Assembly (NCBI GenBank): GCA_013339895.1
Contig: JABACO010000002.1
Coordinates: 3,686,084-3,750,083 of the forward strand
From: Ephydatia muelleri
Taxonomy: Eukaryota; Porifera; Demospongiae; Spongillida; Spongillidae
DNA length: 64,000 nt
Direction of reading: 5' to 3'
In this document: piece after piece, positions 18,474 through 32,080 of the stretch
Layout of the letters: each line of letters starts with the position of its first letter
Numbering within the stretch: the first letter of the stretch is position 1
Position numbers and translations under genes: made by a program
Notes under the pieces: generated by a model
What the model was told of the DNA's origin: nothing
The model's database searches: none
Seen by the model: the letters and a program-made list of their open reading frames with translations, nothing else

Positions 18474-20207
18474 ATGTCCACGGATACTCGTGTAAATAGC
18501 TCTGCCATTACTGATAGCACATTTTCCACTGATGGCCCACCTAACTCAACTAATGGCACATCTATATATATTGCCATTGATGGCGCATCCATTCTTTCTA
18601 ACATCAAACTTATCTCAACACGTATCTCCATTAATGACACACCCACTTTCTCGTACATCATACGTATCCCCACTGCTATCCCCACTGATGGCACACCTAC
18701 CCCCACTGCTATCTCCACTGATGACACATCTATCTCCACTGATGACATACCTATCTCCACTGATGGCACACCTATCTCCACTGATGACACACCTATCTCC
18801 ACTGATGACACACCTATCTCCACTGATGACACACCTATCTCCACTGATGACACACCTATCTCCACTGATGGCACACCTATCTCCACTGATGACACACCTA
18901 TCTCCACTGATGACACACCTATCTCCACTGATGGTCACGTCCCCACTGATGGAACTATCATCACTGATATTGATACCATAGATACATCTTTTTACCACGA
19001 AATTTTTATCTTAGCACAATTTCTCAAAGATATCATCAATTCCACAATGTTCCACAAGAAACACTCAGTTTATGCAGTGTACCGGCTACAAGATACGAGT
19101 AACGACTTGCCATTTGAAGAGGTTGCATTTGGCAGTGGTACACAATGGGAGAAAAGGATTACGAAAGATAGTAAAGTGAACTTGGAAGATATCATATGGG
19201 ACTCCCATGCCGAGGTCATTGCAAACCAATCGTTTCGTAGATATCTGGTATCTCAAATGAAAAACCTTATCAGTGGTACAAAGCAATCAATATTTGAATA
19301 TGACCGTTCATCGTCTTCTTCTACTAATACCGTATGGTCCAGTCCTTTACCCTGTTTAAAGTTGCGGTTTAATTTTCGGATTCATTTGTACATAAGTAAA
19401 GTGCCTTGTGGAGGTGCAGCACATTGTTTAAATCCAGGCAGATCTGCCACTGATGGCACCACTATCTCCACTGAAGGCACCCCTATCTCCACTGAAGGCA
19501 CCCCTATCTCCACTGAAGGCACCCCTATCTCCACTGAAGGCACCCCTATCTCCACTGAAGGCACCCCTATCTCCACTGAAGGCACCCCTATCTCCACTGA
19601 AGGCACACCTAACTCCACTGATGACACACCCATGTGGGGTAAAAAAGAGGGATGCGTTATGAAACAAGAATACAGTGTCCGCTATGTAATAAAGTCATGT
19701 ACTGACAAGATAGCTTCTTTGACTAAAGGTGGTGTGCAAGGTGCTGTCCTATACCCATACATCGGCAGAATTCAGATTGACACCATAACCATTTTTTCTG
19801 AAAATAAATTCCCCAGAAAACATTGGGATGCACGTGCAGAACTCTTGAAGTATGCAAACTCCGATACAAAAACTATAATTATTTTCACTAGCCAAAACAG
19901 GAATGCTCAGAGGAGGATTTCAGAACTTCCTGGACATAGATTTCTGAGTATCAATTGGTGGAAGGAATATGAAGAAAACGTAGATCTTTTTGATACAAGA
20001 CGCATTAACGATTTGCAACATGATCCTAGTCGAATATGCATGTCAAAAATGTGTGAAGCACTTTGTGATTGCCTATGTTTGAACACAAATATAGACACAT
20101 CAAGACATGATAATATTAAAACGAATGGTTTAGTTGATATCCTCTGTGATTTCGACAAGCTTGAAATTGTATCCGCAAACCAAAGTCAAACACATATCCA
20201 AATATGA
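18474..20207 (+). CDS. ADAR/ADAT1-type adenosine deaminase with internal repeat loops (copy C)
   Basis: A single uninterrupted 577-codon frame. Residues 1-80 are Ser/Thr/Asp-rich; about 80-153 are seven-residue repeats (STDDTPI). The deaminase domain follows from about 180. His245 and Glu247 lie in DSHAEVIANQSFRRYL, Cys312 in YISKVPCGG, and Cys409 in KSCTDKIASLTKGGVQGAVL; these match the zinc ligands and proton-shuttling Glu of the A_deamin family, which converts adenosine to inosine in RNA. Residues 325-387 are nine more repeats (mainly STEGTPI), right after the PCG motif. The C-terminal DPSRICMSKMCEALCDCL matches the family's C-terminal helix. The usual PCGD Asp is Gly here. No dsRNA-binding domain is seen, so the architecture is nearer ADAT1, while motif spacing allows either. 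Known family genes usually have introns; its absence here suggests a retrocopy or mobile origin. The next unit begins about 1.5 kb downstream. Confidence 0.8.
   Translation: MSTDTRVNSSAITDSTFSTDGPPNSTNGTSIYIAIDGASILSNIKLISTRISINDTPTFSYIIRIPTAIPTDGTPTPTAISTDDTSISTDDIPISTDGTPISTDDTPISTDDTPISTDDTPISTDDTPISTDGTPISTDDTPISTDDTPISTDGHVPTDGTIITDIDTIDTSFYHEIFILAQFLKDIINSTMFHKKHSVYAVYRLQDTSNDLPFEEVAFGSGTQWEKRITKDSKVNLEDIIWDSHAEVIANQSFRRYLVSQMKNLISGTKQSIFEYDRSSSSSTNTVWSSPLPCLKLRFNFRIHLYISKVPCGGAAHCLNPGRSATDGTTISTEGTPISTEGTPISTEGTPISTEGTPISTEGTPISTEGTPISTEGTPNSTDDTPMWGKKEGCVMKQEYSVRYVIKSCTDKIASLTKGGVQGAVLYPYIGRIQIDTITIFSENKFPRKHWDARAELLKYANSDTKTIIIFTSQNRNAQRRISELPGHRFLSINWWKEYEENVDLFDTRRINDLQHDPSRICMSKMCEALCDCLCLNTNIDTSRHDNIKTNGLVDILCDFDKLEIVSANQSQTHIQI
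18700..18935 (+). repeat. 21-bp in-frame minisatellite, N-terminal array of copy C
   Basis: About ten to eleven units of tccactgatgacacacctat plus c, encoding STDDTPI or STDGTPI. The frame is kept throughout. Confidence 0.92.
19447..19632 (+). repeat. 21-bp in-frame minisatellite, post-PCG array of copy C
   Basis: Nine units: one ATDGTTI, six STEGTPI with almost identical DNA, one STEGTPN and one STDDTPM. The unit is clearly related to that of the N-terminal array. The near identity of the central units indicates recent homogenisation or expansion. Confidence 0.92.
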
Positions 20208-20489
20208 ATGGTCACAAAAGTTTCAAATTTGTATTTTCTGATATTCCATTATGTGAATTCTCTTGAAATAAAATATGATTTTTCTTTGAAATTTAATTTA
20301 TTTTTTTTCGTGACATATTCAAGAATATTTGGTTTAGAATACGTACGGAAAGTATTAGCACTTGATTTTTTCCGAGGAACTAAGGGGTGTAATAAAAATG
20401 TGACATGCACTATCAACTAGTATGGGGCATAATTATTTAACGATTAAAAAATTAACCCCTTTGCATTTGGAGGCATAATAGTACTAGGA

Positions 20490-20743
20490 CACACACACAA
20501 CAACACACATACACACACATAACACACACCACAACACACACAACACACACACACACACAACACACACACAACACACACACAACACACACACAACACACAC
20601 ACAACACACACACAACACACACACAACACACACAACACACACAACACATACACACACAACACACACATACATGTACACACACACACACACTACACATACC
20701 ACACAACACACATACACACACACAACACATACACAACACACAC
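20490..20743. repeat. CA-rich microsatellite (unit C)
   Basis: A compound CA/CAACA array at the same relative position as in unit B and nearly identical to that at 23,353-23,610. Confidence 0.9.
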
Positions 20744-20935
20744 CGGGATAAGAAGGAATGGATAGCAGTTGTACAAACACACCAAGCAAGCATACCACAC
20801 ACAAACACCATACACGACACTCCTTATGTCCACATGCATACACATATATTTGTACTGGAGGTTCACAAATGAAGGCAATGGTTTTAAAATTATATAAATT
20901 AATAAACCACTTGATTTATTTATATGCATTATATT

Positions 20936-21129
20936 AGTTAGGCAAATACTATGAATTCAATTTTGTTGACACCGATTAAGTAATGATATCAAAACCCTCA
21001 TAAATCAACATATTCAAAGTCATCTAGTATCATACTTATTCCATATTAAGGTTTGAGCTAATTAATTTTAATAATTATGCATACGTAGCAGAATCAAATT
21101 GTAATTACACAGTTCATATTTGCCTAACT
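20936..21129. mobile_element. Short element with 13-bp TIRs (unit C copy)
   Basis: agttaggcaaata ... tatttgcctaact, about 194 bp, AT-rich and non-coding. Confidence 0.55.
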
Positions 21130-21170
21130 TCTTCATAAACTTATTTTCCTTTTTTTAATTATATTACATA

Positions 21171-21700
21171 TTACAACATAACACACAAGAAACAACTAAA
21201 AAAATTAAATACTGATACCGTCAAAATGCTGCCAACCAGTGAAGGTCCAGCTCTTGCACACGACCTCACCAAAGTGAGGCTGAGTTTGCCATAAATGGGA
21301 GCAGTGGCCTTGGACTTGGTGCACCTCATGGGTATGGCCAGACGAGTGGCAAGGCGCGATAGTGTTTCCCTAGCCTCAGCACCCCAGCAGCCATAGGTCT
21401 CCACTGCTAGTGGTGTGCATTTCCAGCCCAACTCCGAGCACTTTGGGCCATTCGAATCATGCTTGTGACACTCCGCCACTAAAGCTGCAGACCCTGCCAT
21501 CACTCCCGCTTCAGACAAAATTGAAGGGTTTAGTGGTGAGGTAATAAGATCAAATGCAACTGGCTTCCCAAAAGACCAGTTGGTGACCAGAACATCTGCT
21601 GGTCTGGTGTGTTGCATTTGTCATGCCTGAAGCCACTGCCAACCTCGACCTGGGCAGATACTTAGCTCACCTACAACATCCACAAACACATCACGGAGTT
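21171..21700 (-). pseudogene. Retroelement polyprotein C-terminal fragment (unit C)
   Basis: The longest intact version: a 148-codon minus-strand frame with ADVLVTNWSFGKPVAFDLIT, PLNPSILSEAGVMAGSAA, KCTPLAVETYGCWGAEARET and LATRLAIPMRCTKSKATAPI. Upstream (to about 21,700) related sequence continues in another frame. RT motifs are absent. Confidence 0.6.
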
Positions 21701-21765
21701 TATTGTCGCGGGAAACCACATCACCCCCATGCTTGCAGGTAATGGGTACTTGAATATAATTTCAT

Positions 21766-22212
21766 TCATCAATATCAATGCCTACAGCTAACATGCGGAA
21801 CCTCGCCTCCGTGACAAATTTGTGGTTTGAGATGTTGTTTACCAGTCCCAGTCCAGATCGAATTACTGTAGCAGTCGATACCGCCTTATTGACCGCTGTT
21901 GCAGAACTTGTTGTTCGAATTGCCTTGGATACTTCAAACTACAGCGGTAATGACAGCGTAGTGCGTCAATCCGCAAAGAGAGTCTCTCGTTCACGGTACG
22001 CCAACGGTGATAGAAACGACGATTGAGCCATAAAATATTATACACGAAGCGAAACGGGAGCATTTCGTTGATTGCAAAATGTCCACGGATACTCGTGTAA
22101 TAGCTCTGCCATTACTGATAGCACATTTTCCCACTGATGGCCCACCTAACTCAACTAATGGCACATCTATATATATGCCATTGATGGCGCATCCATTCTT
22201 TCTAACATCAAA
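21766..22212 (+). pseudogene. Deaminase copy D, 5' flank and first codons before the gap
   Basis: Bases match 18,160-18,605 closely, with several one-base losses, mostly in short homopolymers (for example gtgtaatag for gtgtaaatag just after the ATG at 22,079). These shift the frame within the first ten codons. Whether they are real mutations or assembly errors next to the gap cannot be told from sequence. Confidence 0.6.
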
Positions 22213-23212
22213 NNNNNNNNNNNNNNNNNNNNNNNNNNNNNNNNNNNNNNNNNNNNNNNNNNNNNNNNNNNNNNNNNNNNNNNNNNNNNNNNNNNNNNNN
22301 NNNNNNNNNNNNNNNNNNNNNNNNNNNNNNNNNNNNNNNNNNNNNNNNNNNNNNNNNNNNNNNNNNNNNNNNNNNNNNNNNNNNNNNNNNNNNNNNNNNN
22401 NNNNNNNNNNNNNNNNNNNNNNNNNNNNNNNNNNNNNNNNNNNNNNNNNNNNNNNNNNNNNNNNNNNNNNNNNNNNNNNNNNNNNNNNNNNNNNNNNNNN
22501 NNNNNNNNNNNNNNNNNNNNNNNNNNNNNNNNNNNNNNNNNNNNNNNNNNNNNNNNNNNNNNNNNNNNNNNNNNNNNNNNNNNNNNNNNNNNNNNNNNNN
22601 NNNNNNNNNNNNNNNNNNNNNNNNNNNNNNNNNNNNNNNNNNNNNNNNNNNNNNNNNNNNNNNNNNNNNNNNNNNNNNNNNNNNNNNNNNNNNNNNNNNN
22701 NNNNNNNNNNNNNNNNNNNNNNNNNNNNNNNNNNNNNNNNNNNNNNNNNNNNNNNNNNNNNNNNNNNNNNNNNNNNNNNNNNNNNNNNNNNNNNNNNNNN
22801 NNNNNNNNNNNNNNNNNNNNNNNNNNNNNNNNNNNNNNNNNNNNNNNNNNNNNNNNNNNNNNNNNNNNNNNNNNNNNNNNNNNNNNNNNNNNNNNNNNNN
22901 NNNNNNNNNNNNNNNNNNNNNNNNNNNNNNNNNNNNNNNNNNNNNNNNNNNNNNNNNNNNNNNNNNNNNNNNNNNNNNNNNNNNNNNNNNNNNNNNNNNN
23001 NNNNNNNNNNNNNNNNNNNNNNNNNNNNNNNNNNNNNNNNNNNNNNNNNNNNNNNNNNNNNNNNNNNNNNNNNNNNNNNNNNNNNNNNNNNNNNNNNNNN
23101 NNNNNNNNNNNNNNNNNNNNNNNNNNNNNNNNNNNNNNNNNNNNNNNNNNNNNNNNNNNNNNNNNNNNNNNNNNNNNNNNNNNNNNNNNNNNNNNNNNNN
23201 NNNNNNNNNNNN
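22213..23212. other. Assembly gap (1,000 N)
   Basis: Exactly 1,000 N. The right side resumes in the sequence that follows the deaminase stop in copy C (20,350 onwards), so the gap hides most of deaminase copy D. Confidence 0.99.
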
Positions 23213-23352
23213 AAAGTATTAGCACTTGATTTTTTCCGAGGAACTAAGGGGTGTAATAAAAATGTGACATGCACTATCAACTAGTATGGGGCATAATTAT
23301 TTAACGATTAAAAAATTAACCCCTTTGCATTTGGAGGCATAATAGTACTAGG

Positions 23353-23610
23353 ACACACACACAACAACACACATACACACACATAACACACACCACAACA
23401 CACACAACACACACACACACACAACACACACACAACACACACACAACACACACACAACACACACACAACACACACACAACACACACACAACACACACAAC
23501 ACACACAACACATACACACACAACACACACATACATGTACACACACACACACACTACACATACACACACAACACACATACACACACACAACACATACACA
23601 AACACACACC
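23353..23610. repeat. CA-rich microsatellite (unit D)
   Basis: Nearly identical to the array at 20,490-20,743, differing by small indels near its right end. Confidence 0.9.
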
Positions 23611-23802
23611 GGGATAAGAAGGAATGGATAGCAGTTGTACAAACACACCAAGCAAGCATACCACACACAAACACCATACACGACACTCCTTATGTCCACA
23701 TGCATACACATATATTTGTACTGGAGGTTCACAAATGAAGGCAATGGTTTTAAAATTATATAAATTAATAAACCACTTGATTTATTTTATATGCATTATA
23801 TT

Positions 23803-23996
23803 AGTTAGGCAAATACTATGAATTCAATTTTGTTGACACCGATTAAGTAATGATATCAAAACCCTCATAAATCAACATATTCAAAGTCATCTAGTATCAT
23901 ACTTATTCCATATTAAGGTTTGAGCTAATTAATTTTAATAATTATGCATACGTAGCAGAATCAAATTGTAATTACACAGTTCATATTTGCCTAACT
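23803..23996. mobile_element. Short element with 13-bp TIRs (unit D copy)
   Basis: Same ends and interior as at 20,936-21,129. Confidence 0.55.
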
Positions 23997-24037
23997 TCTT
24001 CATAAACTTATTTTCCTTTTTTTAATTATATTACATA

Positions 24038-24506
24038 TTACAACATAACACACAAGAAACAACTAAAAAAATTAAATACTGATACCGTCAAAATGCTGCC
24101 AACCAGTGAAGGTCCAGCTCTTGCACACGACCTCACCAAAGTGAGGCTGAGTTTGCCATAAATGGGAGCAGTGGCCTTGGACTTGGTGCACCTCATGGGT
24201 ATGGCCAGACGAGTGGCAAGGCGCGATAGTGTTTCCCTAGCCTCAGCACCCCAGCAGCCATAGGTCTCCACTGCTAGTGGTGTGCATTTCCAGCCCAACT
24301 CCGAGCACTTTGGGCCATTCGAATCATGCTTGTGACACTCCGCCACTAAAGCTGCAGACCCTGCCATCACTCCCGCTTCAGACAAAATTGAAGGGTTTAG
24401 TGGTGAGGTAATAAGATCAAATGCAACTGGCTTCCCAAAAGACCAGTTGGCGACCAGAACATCTGCTGGGTTTGTCATGCCCGAAGCCACTGCCAACCTC
24501 GACCTA
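24038..24506 (-). pseudogene. Retroelement polyprotein C-terminal fragment (unit D)
   Basis: A 152-codon minus-strand frame almost identical to unit C, with 16 bp missing near 24,470. Homology to the tandem units stops at about 24,506, which marks the right end of the deaminase cluster. Confidence 0.6.
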
Positions 24507-25769
24507 ATCCTATTTCGTTTCGTTTTACAATTTATTTTTACTGTTTATGCAGAATTTATTATTTTTAAACAGTGCATACAACGTACGTGTACTATAAATA
24601 AATATCATCTGTGCAAGCAACAGAGCAGGATCGTGCTAGAAAGGCTCTGGCATTGGAGCGAACATGAGAACACCTCAGCTTGCCATATTCATTCTTACGC
24701 GGGCAAAGCCAATTATTGCGATACATATGTAGTGTGAAATAAGCTTTCCGCTTTGCAGGAATACACAACTTACACTAATCATGACCAGGAAACAACTGAT
24801 CAATGTGTTGTCACTACAAAAGTGTTAACTGTTTAGATACACACAGTGGCTTTAGTATAGCACCTGTGTCGCAATAAAGCTCTGTTGCCCATGAAAGAGT
24901 TAAGAAATTATATTCATTTAAAAACGTTGGCTTCATTTACAAACACATGGTATACATGCAGTATGCACGCACACATGTACAAATGCACAGTTCTGCTAAC
25001 AACATGGCTGAGGTAACACTCACAGCCAATTCTCTTTCATGGAAATGCATAGCAGTACCGCAAGTGGCATGCAGCATAAATATCATTGTGTAAGTGTCTA
25101 CCGCTGTGTTAAAACACACCTGTGCCTGCCATTAATGCATGCTTAGAACTGTGTGTGAGTAACACTGGGACTGTAAATGCTGCTATATTGAACTCGTCAT
25201 TGAAATGTTTTTATGTTGAAGGAAAAAAAAACAAACAAAGGAATGGCATGGCACATATAACTTGTAGCACGATGTAGGCTGATAATTCACCTCTCCAGTT
25301 TAATCATACACCACTCTTGCCATCATAGGTCCTGGCCAGGGCTTATCCGATCTAGACATCTCTGATGAGATCCAAACCACCACATGTCCATCCACACATT
25401 CATGTTTGTCGCTTCTGAAGAAATAAACAGGAAAGTTTTGTTAGGACTCTATTGCATCCTATCGAACCCAACATACACCCCGAAACCAAGTGATCTAGCC
25501 ATAGGCAGTTTGAAACCCGCTTAATAGCGGTTGGAGGAACGAACCCGTGATTGTGGCAAAAATCTCAGATGACCTGTGGCTAGGGGTGAAAAGCGAATCG
25601 AACTTGGAAATATTGAACCTTCCCATGTGGAAATAATTGCAGAACATCATGCAGTAGTGTCGATTGCTGTAAGAATTACATGTAATGCAAGTTATTACAT
25701 ATGAACCTCCACATATAGCAAAAAAAAAAGAATGATTGCAAGGCGATTTTCATGATTATTTTCACCCAG
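24507..25769. other. No gene seen
   Basis: Unique-looking sequence without convincing ORFs; short poly-A runs at 25,227 and 25,722. No element ends recognised. Confidence 0.45.
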
Positions 25770-28310
25770 GTCTTTTTTTTGCACCTTTAATCCTACATTC
25801 AAATCCCGTTCTCAATATTATATATTATTTATTTGTTCAGTTTGAAGTATTGGGTCACATATTCAAACCTTTAAACTGTCCCATTACAGAACTTTTTATC
25901 TCTTAAATGCAGTGTGTGAGAGATGTCTACAGTCTCATTAACCCTGTAACTACTAACATCACATCAGCAAGACAATACTTGTGCATTGTTGGTTTCGTTT
26001 CACTCCATCTTTCCCCCTTCCCACTGTCACGCCTGTCTACACACTAGCTCTGCATCTGCCCTTCCCTCTCATCCTCCATCTTGCCTATGCCTCCATCTTT
26101 ATTAAGGGGTTCATGTTTTGTAGTGTGCTCCTTTCTATGTACTCCTCAGATATTACTAACCTTTGTTGTGATAACGCTAGCTGCATTTCAATGTGTTCTT
26201 GTTAATGGGACTACAAACTGAGCATATCTGTACACATAAGACTGTGTTTGTGTGTGCCTGTATGTGTATGTGTGTTGCATGGTTCAATTTGTGGGATGAA
26301 GTCATTTTGTTCAATATTCACACATTGCAGCAAACAAATAAAGAGTACGGTGGAGTGGCTTGGGGAGGAGGGGAATGGTGTGGGGATGAGGGTGCATGTA
26401 CGTACTCATTTGGTCCAGAATACCACACAAGTTTCAGTTTTTTTATTCACATGACAACAAGAAACTCTTAACCATCACTGATATTGAAGCACTTCTGCAG
26501 TGCATGTGGGTTGTGAAGGATTAAAAGCGATTACTAGGAATTACTAGGGCATTTTCCGCTGGTGATGACAAGGTAGATTGAAATCACAAGTGGATTGAAA
26601 TCACCTCACCATCTTCATTCAGTGCCACAATAGCAGTCATCAACCAAGCTTGCACTTCCCTGTAAAATGAAGTTAACCTGAACTGAGGGTTTTTTTTAAT
26701 TGTTAGTACATTGTCACTGCTACAATGGCAACCAAAGTTCATGGTTATTGGTGCATGAATGAAAAGGTTCAGATTATAGGAAGGATAGAACTCTTTCATT
26801 AAAACTACACATTTGTCCCATCCACTGTAAATGGCACACACCATTGCTGTGTGGTCCTGTTCTTATCCCTACACAATTGTCACTCAGTACTCCTATGAAC
26901 TGCCACTGCAATCTTGCAAACACACACACATGAACACACATTCACACTCAGACATGCACTCACACAACACGCACACACAAACACACACATGGACACACTC
27001 ACACTCAGACACGAACACACACACACTACAAACACACACATGGACACAACTCACATACAAACACACACACAATCACACACACTACAAACACACACATGGA
27101 CACACTCACACTCAGACACGAACACACACACAATCACACACACAATCACACACACAATCACACACACTACAAACACACATGGACACATACTCACATACGA
27201 ACACACACACAATCACACACACTACAAACACAGACACACACTCACACTCAGACACACAATCACACAAACACACACACACTCACATACACAAACACACACA
27301 CATATGGTACGTTTATGTAGAAAATGCAGTATGCTCTCATTTAGTCTATTGGTCCATAATTGCAGTACATAACATGTTTTTTTGCACCAACATTCAAATC
27401 ACTTTCTCTATCTTATATATCTATTATTTATTCAATTTGAATAAATGGGTCCCTTATTCAAACCTTTAAACAGTCGGCATTAATTAGTAAGATAATACTT
27501 GTGACACTAATTGGTTTCCTTTCACTCTATTTCTCTCCCTTGCCACTGTCACGCCTGGCTACGCATCCTCCATCTTGCCTATCCCTGCATTTTTATTAAG
27601 GGGTTCATGTTTTGTGGTGTGCTACTTTCTATGTACTCCTGATATTAATAACTTACCACAAACCTTTTTCGTCATACGTTAGCAGCATTTCGATGTGTTT
27701 TTGTTAATGGGACTACGACCTGAATATATTTGTACACATAAGACTGTGTGTTTGTGTCACTGTGTATGTGTGTGTGTACTGTGCATGGGTCCATTTAGAT
27801 GGTGTCATGTTCATACATGACTAGCAAATTAAGAGTGGCCTGGGGAGGAGAATTGGAAAGGATGGTTGGGGTGCATGCATGAGGCACGTACTCATTATGT
27901 CCAGGATAAGGGGTGTGGTTAATTATGATGTATCTCACAAGTGTTCTTTTTTTTTTTTTGTTTCTCACCACAACAAAGGATAAACTCTTAACCCGCCATT
28001 GATAATGACACGCTCAACTTTGGTAGCATGTGTGGTTGTGAAGGATTGCTTGCTGGTGATGACAAAGTTAATTAAATCACAAGTGGATTGATATCACAAG
28101 TTGATTGGAATCACCTCACCATCTGGGCATTCAGCAAATATAAAATTATGTTTCTACTTAGTCACTCAAAGTCCAAAGTTCATGGTTCTTGGTGCATGAA
28201 TGAAAAGGTTCAGATTATGGGAAGGTTAGGAACTCTTTCATTAAAACAACAATTAAGGTATTACCATTTCACTGCACAATTGCCACTCAGTACTATCACA
28301 ATTCACCTCA
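25770..28310. repeat. Diverged direct duplication of about 1 kb around a CA-rich array
   Basis: Blocks at 25,830-25,885, 26,100-26,145, 26,185-26,260 and 26,750-26,805 recur in the same order at 27,425-27,475, 27,594-27,640, 27,688-27,755 and 28,140-28,245. An example shared stretch is aaggggttcatgttttgt. A 380-bp compound CA/CACT/CAGA array (26,920-27,305) lies between the two copies. No coding sequence is apparent. Confidence 0.65.
26697..26912. repeat. Inverted duplicate of 36,110-36,325
   Basis: About 200 bp (for example cattcatgcaccaataacca on the opposite strand) is nearly identical to the reverse complement of 36,110-36,325. Weaker matching continues as 27,300-27,375 against 35,940-36,010. 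Confidence 0.7.
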
Positions 28311-28993
28311 GCTAAATTAGCCAACTGTGGCTCTCCCCCACATACAATTCAAAATACACACACAAACACCCACACACACACACACACACAAACATAACAC
28401 ACACAACACACAAACACACATAACACTTCGAGAATATGTAGAAAACAAGGTATGCTCTCGTGTAAGCTTTCTTCTGTAATTGCAGTGCATCAAGTCCTCT
28501 AGCATAAAGGCTGCCTTAAAGCAGTCCTGTTCATTCATGCAGTCTAGAACATGTAATGCTTTTGTATTGATACATCATCGGAATATTTATGAAACAATGA
28601 AAACAAGAATTCCAGCTACATGTAGTTTTGGTGACAACCTGCAGAAGGATGTTTACTGCCACAGACTTGTTTCCACAGCCTCCCCCCCCTATCTTGATAT
28701 CTGTGGTCAATGGGATGTAAATACTTATTCATGAACACATATGCCTGTCTTAGTGTTTTATTACATGTGTACACAGATACACAGTTTGAGAATGACAATA
28801 ACACAAAACATAAATCACTCATGTTGGCTTGCATAGTTGTTTTATTTCACTCCACCCCCCTCCCAGTCACACATTCATTCGAACATGTTTGCATCTGTGG
28901 TGAGTGTGTGTGCAAGAGATGAGGTAATTTATTCATCTCTGCAATCATATCAATCAGCTAAGATAATCCTCTGCAGTACATATGAAGAGTGGC

Positions 28994-29240
28994 AAAACAG
29001 GATACAGGATTTCTTGGAAATCTGTCTGCTATACCATATGAACAGTGACAACAGCTGCAAAACAGGATACAGGATTTCTTGGAAATCTATCTGCTATACC
29101 ATATGAAAGGCAACAACAGCTTCAAAACAGAATACAGTGTGTAACCATGTGCCACCACCTGCACAACAGGATACAGGATTTCTTGGAAATCTATCTGCTA
29201 TACCATATGAGCAATGACAACAGCTGCAAAACAGGATGCA
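28994..29240 (+). repeat. Three copies of a 45-50-bp repeat
   Basis: aacaggatacaggatttctt followed by ggaaatctatctgctatacc occurs at about 28,995, 29,060 and 29,165, with diverged linkers containing ggcaacaacagcttcaaaac-type sequence. No gene recognised in 28,310-29,460. Confidence 0.75.
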
Positions 29241-29459
29241 GTGTGTACCCATGTGACCACCACCCCCCACCCCACCCCCCAAGCCCATTTGAATGGATAC
29301 ATGAAAGAAGTTCCAAAACGTAACAGTCTTCTGTTCACTACAATTTAGAAATGCATTTTAAATTAGTCACCATGTGAAGGATGGATGGTCCACCTATCTA
29401 TCTCCACCAACAAGGCTACAGACTACAGGACCCAAGGCTACACCTAGCCTCCACTGTCA

Positions 29460-31440
<1,981 letters not shown>

Positions 31441-31799
31441 GCAAGTGTTGTGTTCAAGAATGGATGAGCCATCGTGAGCACTGCAAATGGTATTCTAGTT
31501 TTCACCTGTTCATGACAGGATAAGACACTAGATTAGACACAGGGTACAGGCTAAGCTAGAGGTGGCATGGCAGATTTCAGTTACTTTATTTTTACTCACT
31601 TGATGTGTGTATATGTGTGTGTGTTTTTTTTGTTTCCAAATTCTCTGGCAGTGGCAATTCGTAGGAGTACTGAGTATAGCCTAGGGAATAGAATATGATC
31701 ACACAACTAGTATTCCCCCAGGCAATGACCTTCTATCATAACCTCTTTCATTCATGCACCAAAACTTTTGACTTTTAGCCGAGTCAGCAGCACATCAGT

Positions 31800-32080
31800 T
31801 ACAAACAGCATGGGTTAGTGTGCCACAAGTCTCACAGGGTGAATGGATGCAAAGCATGGAGAGAGTAGGTCCATTGGTTGGACACATACCTTCTAGTGCT
31901 CCACACAGCCAATGATGGTATAAGAGCTGTAAAGTGTGTTCACTGGTGGCTAGTTGGGGACAATGAAAAAACATGTGAAGGAGGGTCATACCGCACTGGA
32001 TTGATGGGGGAGGTCAACTCACCTTTTGGATCACAAGGTATCACCTCACATTGAGATATGCAACAAAGAGCAGAACGTTA
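31800..32080 (-). repeat. Dispersed module, copy 1
   Basis: On the plus strand it contains taccttctagtgctccacac and aactcaccttttgg. Read on the minus strand these give donor-like ctagaag/gtatgt and ccaaaag/gtgagt. The minus strand encodes SEHTLQLLYHHWLCGALEG before the first donor. Other copies are at 36.4, 38.2, 39.6-40.0, 40.4 and 43.5 kb. Confidence 0.6.

Noticed and set aside
21991-23284. Frames of 350-430 codons across the second gap
   Set aside because: N-filled; the flanks are deaminase unit D but the frame through the gap is meaningless.
25500-25570. Possible tRNA-like stretch (gaacccgtgattgtggc)
   Set aside because: No cloverleaf with paired acceptor, anticodon and T arms could be formed by eye.
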